Positions 11,696 to 22,840 of a DNA stretch of 64,000 nucleotides are shown one piece after another. The translations under genes and the position numbers were made by a program. Position 1 is the first letter of the stretch. The number at the start of each line of letters is the position of its first letter. The stretch comes from Tenodera sinensis (Eukaryota > Arthropoda > Insecta > Mantodea > Mantidae): the NCBI GenBank assembly GCA_030765045.1, contig CM060962.1, positions 93,530,412 through 93,594,411 of the forward strand, written 5' to 3'. The notes beneath the pieces are model-generated. The model was not told the origin of the DNA and did not search any database. It saw only the letters and a program-made list of their open reading frames with translations.

Positions 11696-12097
11696 ATGAT
11701 TGATAGAGCGCCTGATTTGCTAGGTCAACCTTTTCTTGGTGCATTTCTTACTCTCAAACTCAAGTATTTTTCGCCTTCAGAGGTCTCTATCTACAGCTTA
11801 AGTCTATCACATGTCTGGTATGCGTCCACTTTTGGTTTCTATAGTTCAAGATCATCAAAAATAGTTTTGTATATCCTCCTACCAACATGTTGTCGAGGAA
11901 TAGCATTTAAATATTTTCATATACGTAGTTAAAGTGACACAAGATGGTTTCTCTGTGTTTTTACTGAAATGATATACAGAGTTGCAATAATTTATTTTTT
12001 CATATGTATTGTTGACAAGTCAGAGTTAGTTGTTTTGCATTACTTAATCTTCATATTAGTGCAATGAAAATATATACTCGGTCACCAGATATGTGTA
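11696..12097. other. No gene seen
   Basis: AT-rich; nothing recognised before the motif array. Confidence 0.4.
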
Positions 12098-12409
12098 GTG
12101 CCAAGTTGGATAAGTCATTTACATTTGCAGTGCACAACAAGTTAAGTCAGCTCTAATACTGACTTAACCAACTTTGCACTGCTGGTTCGATAGTGTAAAA
12201 TAGGCTAAGTCAAAAGTGAGTGACTTAGCCGTCTTTGCACACGCACAACTGATGACTTCATGACATACCTCCTTTAGCACACTCATGTTACTTGGCTATT
12301 ATAAGTGATATGACTCAACCAATTAGACACATGGGTAGAGAACACAAAATTACATCAAATGCTGTGGAGAACTCATTTTCGATATTTCTTGACTTAACCA
12401 CTTTTGCAC
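12098..12409. promoter_or_regulatory. Array of a 19-bp motif in both orientations upstream of family Y
   Basis: The motif GACTTAACCA-CTTTTGCAC occurs forward at 12161-12179, 12222-12240 and 12391-12409. It occurs reversed, with more mismatches, at 12098-12117, 12130-12150 and 12193-12212. The first five start points are 29-32 bp apart. Such clusters are known as subterminal transposase-binding sites in some DNA transposons (for example CACTA and hAT elements), and this is inferred here. Another copy lies at 9441-9459. Confidence 0.6.
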
Positions 12410-12432
12410 ACCCAGTCAAGAATTTACAGCAT

Positions 12433-14740
12433 GAGTGGCAGTGAACATTGCATAAGATATGACAAATGTTTAAATCCTTTTAATCTTCCTAAGCACTCTT
12501 TTAAGAAAACCAATCTGAAGTGCTTAAGTCGCGATTTATTGACAAAACTAAATTTAATAGAGTCTCCAGATGTGCAAATATGTAATTCATGCCACATAAA
12601 AGTGTATAAACTTCATTCTATATCAAATGAACTATTATCAGAAGCCTGTGGTTCTTGTGATAATAAACATACATCAGGTGAATGCCACGCAAATGAAGAA
12701 AGTGAAAAGTGATTGAGGATATTAATAAGAGTTTAGCTTCAATAGGTGAATCCCCTATCAAAAAAAAGAAAATTAATACAAAAGCAATATCCCCGAGAAA
12801 AGCTTCAGAAGGTGACAAGTTCCCTAGCAAAGAAAGTTTTTCATGTTGAGGATAATGCAGACAATACTGATATTATTACAAAATTAATTGAATCCTTCCA
12901 CACAACAGATGATAAAACATTAAAAGTTAAAATTTTAACAATTTTTGAAGATTGGTCATACAATAAAATTAAACAGCATTTTGAAGCGTCAGATCATATG
13001 ATAGGAGTGGCAAAGAGACTGGCTAAAGAAAAGGGAATTTTATCCACTCCTGGTATTAAAACAGGTAAACCTTTAGAACAGTCAATATAGTAACAAAGGT
13101 GTTGGAATTCTACAAATCAGGCAAAGTTAGTAGGGTAATGCCAGGAAAAAAGAATTTTGTTAGTGTGAAAGAGGGAGTTCAAAAAGTTCATAAACAGAAA
13201 AGATTAATTTTATGTAACCTAAAGGAAACCTACAGGTACTTCAAGGACAAATATCCAGTAGTAAAAAGAATTTTTTACAAATTTGCAGAGCTGAGCCCAA
13301 AAGAATGCATTCTGCCAGGGGTTAATGGAATGCATTGTGTTTGTGTTTGCGCCCATCATGAAAATATAAAATTACTTATAGACGGTGCAAACATCCCACT
13401 TTTAACATCAAATTCAAACATAGTAATCAAGAACTATAAAGATGCATTATCACATATTATCTGTAATCCACCCTCACATCATTGTTATCTTAATCAATGC
13501 TCAAGTTGTGCAGGACCTGAAAATATAATTAAACACATTCAACAACAGTTTGATGCTGAGGCAGTAAAACATGTAACATACAAACAATGTATTACAGTAG
13601 ATCGCACCAATTTGGAAATGCTCCAGTCTTCAACTGATGACTTTTTAGAGAAATAGTCAAACAAACTTATTTCTTTATTGCCACACATTTTCATAGCTTA
13701 GCAACAAAGTCAGTTTTTGGTGGAATGCAAAGAGAATTTACTACCTGGAAATTATATTGTTATAGCAGATTATTCTGAAAATTACTCTTTCATTATACAA
13801 GATTCAGTACAGGGTGTGCATTGGAACAACTTCCAAATCACAATACACCCATTTTCAGTGTATTTTAAAGAAAACTCAGAAATTTGTCATAAAAGTATTG
13901 TTGCTATATCTGAAAATTTGAAGCATGACACAGATTCCTTTCATCTTTTTCAATCCGAAGCAGTCAGTCTCTTAAAGCATAAATTAAAAATATAAAGAAA
14001 ATTATCTACTTTTCCGACGGCTCTAGTGCACAATATATAGTGCTGTACGGGTCCTGCGGGACACCATACATAGGGCAAACCAGCAGGACCAGTTCCACCA
14101 GAGTCAAGGAGCACGAACGGTCCATACGTTTAATGCAGCCTGACAAGTCAGGGCTGGCAGAGCACTGCTTTGAAAAAGACCACAGAGTTAACTTCAAAGA
14201 AATGACCATTGTGACAAAATGTAGCGGTTTATGGGAATGGAGTGTTAAGGAAGCTCTGTCCATCTCGTCCGAGAAGAGCACACTGAACCGGGATGCTGGA
14301 TTGCAGTTTAGTCCCTCCTGGAAACCAGCCTTAAAGTTGGAAATTGACCGACTCAGAAAACACAGATTCCAATGGAGCATTGAACCACCTTCACATTAGA
14401 CTGGGTGTTTTCTACTCGGTACGTACTAGCGGACAGTACATATACTGGTCCCTTCACTCTTGCTAGTCATTCATCATCCTGATGATGGGAGAGGTGTACA
14501 CTCCCGAAACGTTGATGGCTCTTCATCATTACACCTGGCTCGAAGACCGAGAACATCTTGAATATGTTCGTCACCAGGAAAGCTTCAAATCATATATTTC
14601 CAATATATCATTTTTATTTTGTTGTTTGAACAAGCATAAAATGCACTCTGAAAATTTGCAGGCCCGATATCAGAATCTTAAACCAGTAACTGGTACTTTA
14701 AAATTGCACTCCTTCATTCCTTTGTCAAAAACTGGGCTTT
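12433..14740 (+). pseudogene. Family Y transposase-like protein, interrupted relic
   Basis: Reading from the ATG at 12433, an N-terminal part has Cys pairs (C..RYDKC, then ICNSCHIKVYKL), probably a zinc-binding domain. A middle part contains VSRVMPGKKNFVSV, MHCVCVCAHH and a Cys cluster CYLNQCSSC. A later part has IVIADYSENYSFIIQD and, at the break, IIYFSDGSSAQY. The two Asp-containing strands (ADYSENY, YFSDG) look like the DDE/RNase H fold of transposases, but that is inference. After a Penelope insertion at 14038-14583 the C-terminal piece (ARYQNLKPVTGTLKLHSFIP) continues to 14740; about 100 expected residues are missing at the junction. Frameshifts fall near 12710 and 13660. I recall the family as multicopy uncharacterised proteins in arthropods and cnidarians, not as a named gene. 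Confidence 0.6.
14038..14583 (+). mobile_element. Penelope-like element fragment with GIY-YIG domain
   Basis: A single clean frame of about 119 residues carries the GIY-YIG start in the form YGSCGTPYIGQTSR, followed by the conserved R..EH (RVKEHERSIR). After the stop comes the typical Penelope tail (a GATGATGGGAG segment, then CCCGAAACGTTG). RT and linker are absent. It sits inside the family Y relic. The endonuclease domain is better preserved than in the other Penelope copies of this window and belongs to a different subfamily. Confidence 0.8.
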
Positions 14741-14741
14741 A

Positions 14742-15167
14742 GTGAAACAATTTTCTTTCAAAGAAGGAGGTAGACGAGTAGAAATTTGAAGTTTTGGAAA
14801 CATTAGTTTAATATGCATATTTTAAAAACATTTTGAAGATGCTAATAGTGTACATATAATAAAGCCAGCTAGCAGTGTTCTCCTTACTGTACTGTTGCCA
14901 CATTCATGGGACCTCAAACAGTCGCTGGAATGAAAGGTGCAAATTGTGCGAGGTTACAGTAGCTGTCACTGCTGCCATATGAGTCTGCTGCACTGATTTG
15001 TAAGTAAGTTAATTACAACTGAACTATTAGAGACTCCATTCTGATTTCTGAGAATATTGAGTAAACTTCAGTGTATTTTTAGTTTTTTCCAGATTTTTAA
15101 ATGGTTGAGTTTATTTTATTATCTAACTTTAAAAATTTAATCATATAAAACATAATATTGATATTAA
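14742..15167. other. No gene seen
   Basis: Probably includes the 3' part of the family Y element. No second cluster of its 19-bp motif was found here. Confidence 0.35.
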
Positions 15168-15171
15168 TTAA

Positions 15172-16204
15172 CCTCTTGAGCGATGGCCATTTAAAACGTC
15201 CGTGGGCCGAGAACTGCTACCAAATATCCAGCGCAGTGCATTTAAAGTGCTTCGTACATACACAGCTGTATTTTGTGTAAATATTAAGTTATTTTAATGA
15301 AACAAAACTGGTATAAAACTCCTTATATGCAGTATACATGTACGTCATCAGCAAAGTTGAGTTGCATTTATAAAACATTGAAATGGCACTATTTTGTTTC
15401 ACTGTGGTGAAACGTTAACTTTGCTCTGTTGAACGCGTCTAATATAAGTTCTCTGAAAGAAATGTAGTAGACCCATTGTATGTGTGGCTTATGCGTCAGC
15501 AAAGCAAGGCATAATGTGACATAAAGTACTAGTGTATGTGTGGTTTCTGAGTCATCAGAATTGAGCATGTTTGCAACTTTTGCTTACGCGTGTTTCGTAA
15601 CTTAGTAGACTCTGTTTCTTTCTTTATTGAAATACATAAATATACTTTCCTGCTTGTAACTGAAGGGAGAAGTGGTATAAAAAGGTATTTTTGCACCAAC
15701 TGGGTATAACCATAGACAATTGTTTGGTAATTTGGAGAGCTCTAAACCACACAGGACAATGATCTACCTGGACTTCTGACTATCAATAGCTCGCAGCCTA
15801 ATTGAACAATACCAGGTTGGGGGTAGAAAGTCCAGAACCCCTGCACCCCTCAGACTTCAAGGAAAATATTATCCTAAAAGGATACCACCAACAGCAAAGA
15901 AGTCCTGCCCATCTCGAAAGTGTTTCGCGTGCCGCAAGAAGGGAATTCGCAAATGTGGAGATGTACCCTTGTGTGTTTATACCTGTTTTGAGGCATATCA
16001 CTGCACAAGGAACATATAAAGGTAAGCCAGTAAAGTATGTAGACTTTACTTAAAAGTTTCATAAAGGGAAAATTAAAATAAGTTGAGTTAGATAAGGGAT
16101 AAATAAGGGTTAAATGCACAAATGCACAGGACGTATATACACGCCCATATCCCTCATCCGTCATTTTAAATGGACGTGATTTCACGTCCATATTGCTGAA
16201 GAGG
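15172..16204 (+). mobile_element. piggyBac deletion derivative keeping only the C-terminal Cys-rich domain
   Basis: Inverted termini (CCTCTTGAGCGATGG left; CCTCTTCAGCAATATGG read inward from the right) are flanked by TTAA at 15168-15171 and 16205-16208. The 1,033-bp interior encodes, from about 15760 to 16018, an N-terminally truncated piece running RIPPTAKKSCPSRKCFACRK and then CGDVPLCVYTCFEAYH. That is the RING-like cysteine-rich DNA-binding domain at the C-terminus of piggyBac transposases (C..C...C..C...C..CF..YH). The catalytic domain is deleted and one stop lies near 15777. It is distinct from the relic at 4358-7360, where this domain was not found. Confidence 0.85.
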
Positions 16205-16208
16205 TTAA

Positions 16209-16593
16209 TAAAATTTTCTAATAAATACCTCACAAAATACTGCAATTTATCTTTAATTTAAGCCAAAGATCAAGTAATTTGTTTGATTACAATCCGAGGT
16301 ATGATTGATTGAAAGGTGAGGAGTGTGCAATTTTTGGAACATTTAAAAAATTAATATCTGCCAAAATAAATTTTTCTTTATAAAATGAAGAAACATGGAT
16401 CAAATGTGTTTCGTTTCAGAGCACCTAAAAAAATTTTCAAGATAATTTGAGATATTAAGGTCAATTTTTAGCGTATTTTGTGCGATTTGACGTGGAATGA
16501 CTCTCATACAAATTTTTGATTTCCATTACTAATTAATTTTATATGTAAATAATTTTTACACAATATATTCCTCATTTTCATATAACAATGTAC
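16209..16593. other. No gene seen
   Basis: AT-rich; ends at the target-site duplication of LINE-B. Confidence 0.4.
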
Positions 16594-16609
16594 ACATATG
16601 TAGCATTGC

Positions 16610-19600
16610 ACAAGAAGCAAATCTAACAAATGATCAACTTAAATACTTCAATTTTACTGGATTTTTACTACACTTACTACCCAAAAATAGACAGATAAGT
16701 AGTGGAATATTAGTTGGAGTCATAAAGGATATTAAATCCTCCTTTGAAATTGTTAAAGAAATGGATAACACAGATAAAAGTGAATTAATAAAGCTAAACT
16801 TTTGGAATAACAAAACACATCTACATTTATACAGTATTTACAATCCTCCCAGGAATGAACCAGATCTCTCACTTATTGACCAATTAAATAAAACAATCGT
16901 AATTGGGGATTTCAATGCACATTCCAAAAGATGGGGTTATGAAAATGTGGATTCTACAGGGAAGATAGTGGAAGAATTTTTGAATACCACAACTTTTGAA
17001 CTGATTTATAGTAAAGAAGATCCCACAACCTTCATACATTACTCTGGAGCAGGCAGTAACCCAGACCTCTTGTTAGCTACAACAGATATTGTTTCAAAAA
17101 TTAAAAAACAAGTTATAGAAGATCCAAGTTCTGGTCACAGAGCAGTAATTGTTGATATAAAACTAGAGAATACAAATAACAGTCAAGGTCTTACGAATCT
17201 GTATTGGAACTTCAAAAAAGCAGATTGCAACAAATATAAAACTGAATTAGAACATAAATTTAAAGAACAAACACACTCACAGCTGCATGACGAACCAGAT
17301 CATATGAACAAAGAATTCTGTAAAGTCATCCTAGAAACCGCAAAAAAACATTCCTCGTGGAAGAATTAAAAATTTCAAACCCTTTTGGAACCCCCAGTTA
17401 GAAGAACTGAAAAAGCAAAGGGATATAGCTAGAAATACAGCTGAACAAACAAAATACATATCAGATACACAAATATGGCAGAAGAAATGTGCCTCACTAA
17501 AAAAAGAAATTAATACTGCTAAAAGGAATCACTTTAATAATTTCTTAGAAAAAATGGATTATAGGACAGATGGTAACAAAGCTCATAAGTTCATAAAAAA
17601 TGTCAAGGATAGGAAAGAAAACAACAGCACACCTATCATACACAACAATAAAATATTAGTAAATGATGCAGTCATAGCTGAAACATTCAATAAATATTAT
17701 GCTAATTCACATAAAGTAACAAGAAATAATAAAAAGGAACGTAAAGAATTTAAGAAAGATTTGAAACAAGAAAGAGAATGTGATCCTAACACTCAGTGCA
17801 ATATCTTTTTTCAAAATTTTAATATGCAGGAACTGAACATTGCAATTAATAATCTAAAAAACAAAAAGTCTCCTGGACCAGATCACATACATCCAGAGTT
17901 CATAAAAAACCTTGGAAAAACAGCAAAACAACAACTACTGAAACTCTACAATCTATCCTGGAAAACCACTGTACCTGCTGAATGGCAAAAAGCAATAATT
18001 GTCCCACTCTTGAAGAAAGACAAAACAGCATCAGAAATAAAAAATTATAGACCAATAGCTCTTACTAGCATAATAGCAAAAGTGATGGAAAGAATGGTGT
18101 CAAACAGGTTAAATTGGTTTCTAGAATCACAAAATTTAATATCCCCATGTCAAGCTGGATTCAGAGAGTTCCACTCTACAAATGAACAAGTCTTACTTCT
18201 CAGTCAAGAAATCAAAGACTCCTTCAATAGAAAAGATGATAATTTATCAGTTTTTATTGATTTCCAAAGTGCATATGATTCTATATGCAGAACAAAACTA
18301 CTAAAGAAAGTAAAAAAAATAGGGATACCAGGTCCAATGTTTTCATGGCTATGTCATTTCCTAACACAACGCTTTATTGCAACCAGATATGGAAGAAATA
18401 TATCTAAATACAAACAAGTACACCGTGGCTTACCACAAGGCGCAGTGCTCAGCACAACACTTTTTAATATATTTATTAACGATCTGCCACAGCAAATACA
18501 AGAATCAGGTGTGAAGTGTGCACTATTTGCTGATGACTTAGTAATGTGGACTTCAAAACCAAAAAACAAAAGTACAGAACTAGAAAAAACCATGCAACAA
18601 TCCTTAAACAACCTACAAAAGTGGACCAAAGGAAATTTAATGACTGTTAATACAACAAAATCAAACTACCAAATCTTTTCACTAAGAAAAAACCACTAAA
18701 AATAAAACTAAATTTTGAGGGTCAACAATTACCAGAAACAAAGGAAGCAAAGTATTTAGGAGTTACATTTGATACCAAACTTACATGGACCAAACAAATA
18801 GAAAATGTAATACAAAGAGCAGAGAGGCGCCTTTCACTGTTAAAACGTCTAACAGGAATGAAGTGGGGATGTTCCAGAGCAACTCTTAACACAACATACA
18901 ATGTATATATAAAGCCATTATTTACTTACTGCAGCAAAGTTCTTGTAACAGCAAACACAAAAAAAATTCAAATCTTTCAAAACCAAAGTCTGAGATTAAT
19001 TAGAGGTGCTATCAAAACCACACCAATAGCAGCTATGGAAATACTAACCAACCAATACCCCATTGAATATGAAATAGAAAAAGCGGCTCTTATTCAACAC
19101 AAAAAGTTGATCAGACTCACATTCAGTACATGGCACAAGAGAAATTTTACACATACACTAAAGACTCAGGAAAGCTTTCTTTCCAAAATTCAAGACATCA
19201 AGAAAAATGTACACCTTTCTAATTCAAAGGAAAACTTCATATCTAAAGTCAATCCAACACATACATTAGACATCACATATTATTTACACCTGACAGAAGA
19301 AGTTAAGAAAAGTGATACTCCAACTAGTGTTCTAAAATTATTGGCATTAGAGACAATCCATACTAGATTTCCAGAACATGAATGGCTCCATATTTATACT
19401 GATGGATCATTGATATCAAACCAAGATGGAGCAGGTGCTGGAGTCACATGTCACCTCTTTTCCTATTATAAATCTTTAAGTTATGGAACTACAAACTTTG
19501 ATGGAGAAATTGAAGCAATTCAAATGGCCCTACAAAATCTTTTGTACAGAATTTCACATTTTTAGCAAGCAGTTATTCTCTCAGATTCCAGGGCAGCAAT

Positions 19601-20171
19601 TACAGCAATTACTTCCAAGTTGTCACCAAAAAACCAAACAATTATAGAATGTTGGAAAATGCTTAGCCATCTAACAGCACTTCAAAAACACCTAGTCTTC
19701 CAATGGATACCAGCTCACTGTGGACTGAGTGGTAATGAGAAAGCTGATTTTCTTGCAAGAAAGGGTACCAGCGGTGTAAAAAAATCTGTAGTTAATCTAC
19801 CATTTTGTGCAGCTAAAAGATTAGTCAACTTCAAAAAAATTATTGCAAAATATTACTATGAAAAATCAAAAAATAAAAGATGGGAACTACCAAACATTCA
19901 AACAGTAATTCCTGAGTATCCTCGAAAAATAACAGTTGCAACCTTCAGGTTGATTACAGGACATGATTGTCTGGCAAAACATTTAAACAGAATTGGGATA
20001 TATTCTTCACCACTCTGTCCTCTATGTGATTTGCAAGAGGAAATGGATCGAGACCACCTTCAAATATGCCCGGCCACTTCTAGTGCCCCATCCATCAGTG
20101 AAAAATATTGGAGAGCAAGAGGATTAATGACTTCATTGTCAGAAATCCAGCATTAGCTAATAACAACAACA
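16610..20171 (+). mobile_element. LINE-B: 5'-truncated non-LTR retrotransposon
   Basis: A perfect 16-bp duplication ACATATGTAGCATTGC (16594-16609, 20172-20187) flanks a 3.56-kb copy that starts within the endonuclease domain and ends in an (AAC)n tail. The long exact duplication suggests recent insertion. Two other pieces of the same family are at 47228-47296 and, on the minus strand, 50031-50425. It is a sister family of LINE-A: same domain order and a similar C-terminus (YWRARGLMTSLSEIQH versus YWKARMLMASLPDVRH). Confidence 0.95.
16613..20156 (+). pseudogene. LINE-B ORF2: endonuclease, reverse transcriptase, RNase H
   Basis: Domains in order: APE-type endonuclease (begins QEANLTND; IGDFNAHS and the SGHRAVIVD segment, with the expected catalytic GDFNAH and H residues); reverse transcriptase (SPGPDHIHPEF, YRPIALTS, GFREFHSTNEQ, GLPQGAVLS, and the catalytic LFADDLVMW); RNase H (YTDGS, DGEIEA, LSDSRAA, HCGLSGNEKAD); and a C-terminal Cys/His motif (CPLCD...DH...C). 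Frameshifts lie in A runs near 17345 and 18690, and a TAG at 19563-19565 interrupts RNase H. Everything else reads through, so inactivation is recent or the frameshifts could be sequencing indels. Confidence 0.9.
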
Positions 20172-20187
20172 ACATATGTAGCATTGC

Positions 20188-20535
20188 TGTTCATTGTTTG
20201 AAAACTGCTTGTGATTAATATGCATTCTTGAATTAAAGGATTAAAACCAATAAGAAGCTTTTAATTGTAATATGTGATAAATATGATGCATTTAAAGATC
20301 TACATATAAATTTTACATACTGTTATTAGGAAAAGGGCACTAGTGTTCTGGGGTTCAAATGAGCTACCATTCTTCAAATGTCAAGTATGCCCTGGCCATT
20401 TTGATTCGCTATCATATGCAAGCTGTTAAGTCATAACAGGCTTTCCTCTGTTGAGAAAACACCATACTGCTTATCCCACAGGTAATAGGCCCTGATGACC
20501 ATGAAGTTGAGTACCCTTAAACCTACAACCCTTCC
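20188..20535. other. No gene seen
   Basis: Nothing recognised. Confidence 0.4.
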
Positions 20536-20605
20536 CCCCCCCCCCCCCAAGGTAATTAATTACTTCTCTGAAAACAATATGCAGCTACCATCTGTTAAAA
20601 TGGTT

Positions 20606-20656
<51 letters not shown>
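20536..20656. repeat. Poly-C and poly-T runs
   Basis: A run of about 14 C near 20536-20549 and about 49 T at 20607-20655. The T run may be the A tail of a reverse-inserted retroposon, but no body was recognised next to it. Homopolymer lengths are error-prone in assemblies. Confidence 0.8.
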
Positions 20657-20919
20657 AGTAATCCTGTATATGGGCAGGCACTATAGATCCTGATCAAAGG
20701 CAAGATCTGTCTGGTAGGCAATAGTTGGTAACATTTGGGTACTGTCAACCATCAAAGAAAAGTATGCACAAGGAAAGTGAGTAAAACATTTACACATCAA
20801 AAAAAAAAAAAAATCAATTTCCAGAGAAAAGCAACCTTTTACTGAGTTGGACTCAGCCTGGAAAATGTAGTGTAATATAAATAAGGAAAAATTGAAGCTA
20901 TTAACAGTGAAGCAACAAG

Positions 20920-21133
20920 ATTCTAAAGTAAGAACAAATTAGAAACTAAAAACTTCACTTATCTTAGTAATGTTATTTTTTTGCTGACCCTGGGTTTCAA
21001 GCAGTGTCCAACTCAGTGTCCATATATGGCTTTGAGAATGAGTTGGACACTGCTTGAAACCCAGGGTCAGCAAAAAAATAACAACATTACTAAGATAAGT
21101 GTAGTTTTTAGTTTCTAATTTGTTCTTTAGAAT
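20920..21133. repeat. Long near-perfect hairpin
   Basis: The left arm (20920-21015) is the reverse complement of the right arm (21039-21133) apart from about one substitution and two small indels. They are separated by a 23-nt loop. The innermost 40 bp (from TTGCTGACCCTGGG to GTCCAACTCA) match exactly. No coding sequence lies in the arms. It may be a foldback or inverted-duplication element or a hairpin RNA source. Confidence 0.9.
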
Positions 21134-22623
21134 AGAGTAGTGTAATATATTTGGTCTCGGACCCTTTTTCCAGTTCTTTCACCGGGAGCTAGACCACAGG
21201 ACTAGCTACCAGTGACTGATATTGACAGACATAGTAGTACAAATGGATGTTGGGAAAATAAAGTGCACATTAATAGTGTGCCAACTTGTAAAAAGCAGAA
21301 AACACAGCAAGTTTTGATTTATCAGTACCTCTGGAAATTCATTTCACTTCAATACAATGCTGCCACACTTTTAACACCAGCAAGTATCAAGTTTCAGCTT
21401 TTAACAATCAGATACACCCTGAATAAGAACAGAAATGTTCTCTGAAACATGTTCAAGCAAATATCAAGTTTAGAGGTATCACTTTTTCAGTATTCTTTCA
21501 TTACACGCATCTCCAGACTTGCAATATTTTTAGTAGAGCTCAAACAATAACTTATTTCTTTGTTTGTAACCTTTCCTTGTTTATTTTTTTCCACTTAGTA
21601 ATTTTTACTAAATTTGATAGTTTCATGTAGTGACAGAAGAAGCAACAGGAAGACTTTAGCACATAATTATCAAAACTTAAAATATAATTATTTATAGGTG
21701 GGAAAGAACAATTTATTTTTATATTGAGTCCTCATTCATTCATTCATTCAGCTCAAAATTTATTGGGAACAACCATTTTTTACAGTCCTGTACAAATTCC
21801 ATGACAAAAAACATTTGTAAAAACATGTCTATACATTTTTATACAAATCAATAATACAATAGAAGATATATCCATTTATCACCAGGGATAATTTCTTTCG
21901 ATATTTAGTTTTTTGGCTGGTTATGTTGGAGATCACCTGTCAGAATCTCACCTTGCAGACAACTCACTCAACATATATCCTGGCTGGCCGGCCAGCCAGC
22001 TAGGTAAAGCAGTGTAACACAGCTTAGCAAAACTAGTTTGAAAATAAACACTCTTGTGCAAATGTATTTCACTTTTGATAAGTCAGCTAACATCACCTTA
22101 GTGATAACCTTTCCTGGAAGAACTCTTACCTGATTAACACAAATGTATACTGGAAACTCAATCTTAACTATAGATAATATCTTTCTCACTCTTCATTTAT
22201 AAAAGGACTGACCTAAAGGCATCTTTCTATTAATTACTCTGAAATGCTCTGATGAAAGCTTGTTGGTATTTAAAATTTTTTGACTGCCTTTTTTTAAATT
22301 TTTTTTTTTTTGCTGTGCTTGTCGCTTTTATATAAACATTTTAAATACAACAATTTTACAGAAAGTATTGCTCACATTTTCAAAGAATTAAATTAAGATA
22401 AGAAACAATACAACTTGGAGATGTGTCATGCATTCACTGATACCTAAATGAAAATAAAATGGTATGATTGAAAAAGAGATCTCAAAGGAATTCACCAAAG
22501 TAATCCATGCAAGCCATTGTTTACTGACTGGCCAATGACTATCCTTGCACTGGATATGTCTCAAAAACCTTTCTTCTGTTTTCAAATCTGAACACTGCAA
22601 CATGAAATTATGATCTAAGGAAA
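21134..22623. other. 3' flank of the calcium channel gene
   Basis: No coding motif was recognised. A (TCAT)n run lies at about 21733-21750. Part of this may be 3' UTR if the more distant AATAAA sites on the minus strand (for example near 21757) are used. Confidence 0.4.
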
Positions 22624-22629
22624 TTTATT
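22624..22629 (-). promoter_or_regulatory. Candidate polyadenylation signal
   Basis: AATAAA on the minus strand about 210 nt after the stop codon of the channel gene. It is the nearest such signal noticed. Transcript data would be needed to confirm use. Confidence 0.3.
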
Positions 22630-22840
22630 TTTCTGCTTCCACTTCTTGCATTATTCAAGTTATACTCCTGATATTTCATACTTCTTGTTCAGCCAGAGAA
22701 ATAATCCACAAAAAGGTAAAAATAGGGCAAGTTTGAGAAACTGATGGTTTGAGTCTTCCCTGGAGCAGGAGTAGATGAGGCACTTGGTAATAGAAACCGA
22801 GGATACCACAAGGGTTGAGCTCGGCAACAATGGCTTGCTG

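Noticed and set aside
12098..12240. CRISPR-like array because of the even spacing
   Set aside because: The organism is eukaryotic, the motif alternates orientation, and the intervals are only about 10-12 bp of non-unique sequence.
14038..14400. Homing endonuclease or UvrC/SLX1-type GIY-YIG gene
   Set aside because: The adjacent tail is of Penelope type, and related copies in the window join the domain to a Penelope reverse transcriptase.
20920..21133. microRNA precursor
   Set aside because: The stem is far longer and more perfect than an animal miRNA precursor; a foldback or hairpin-siRNA source fits better.
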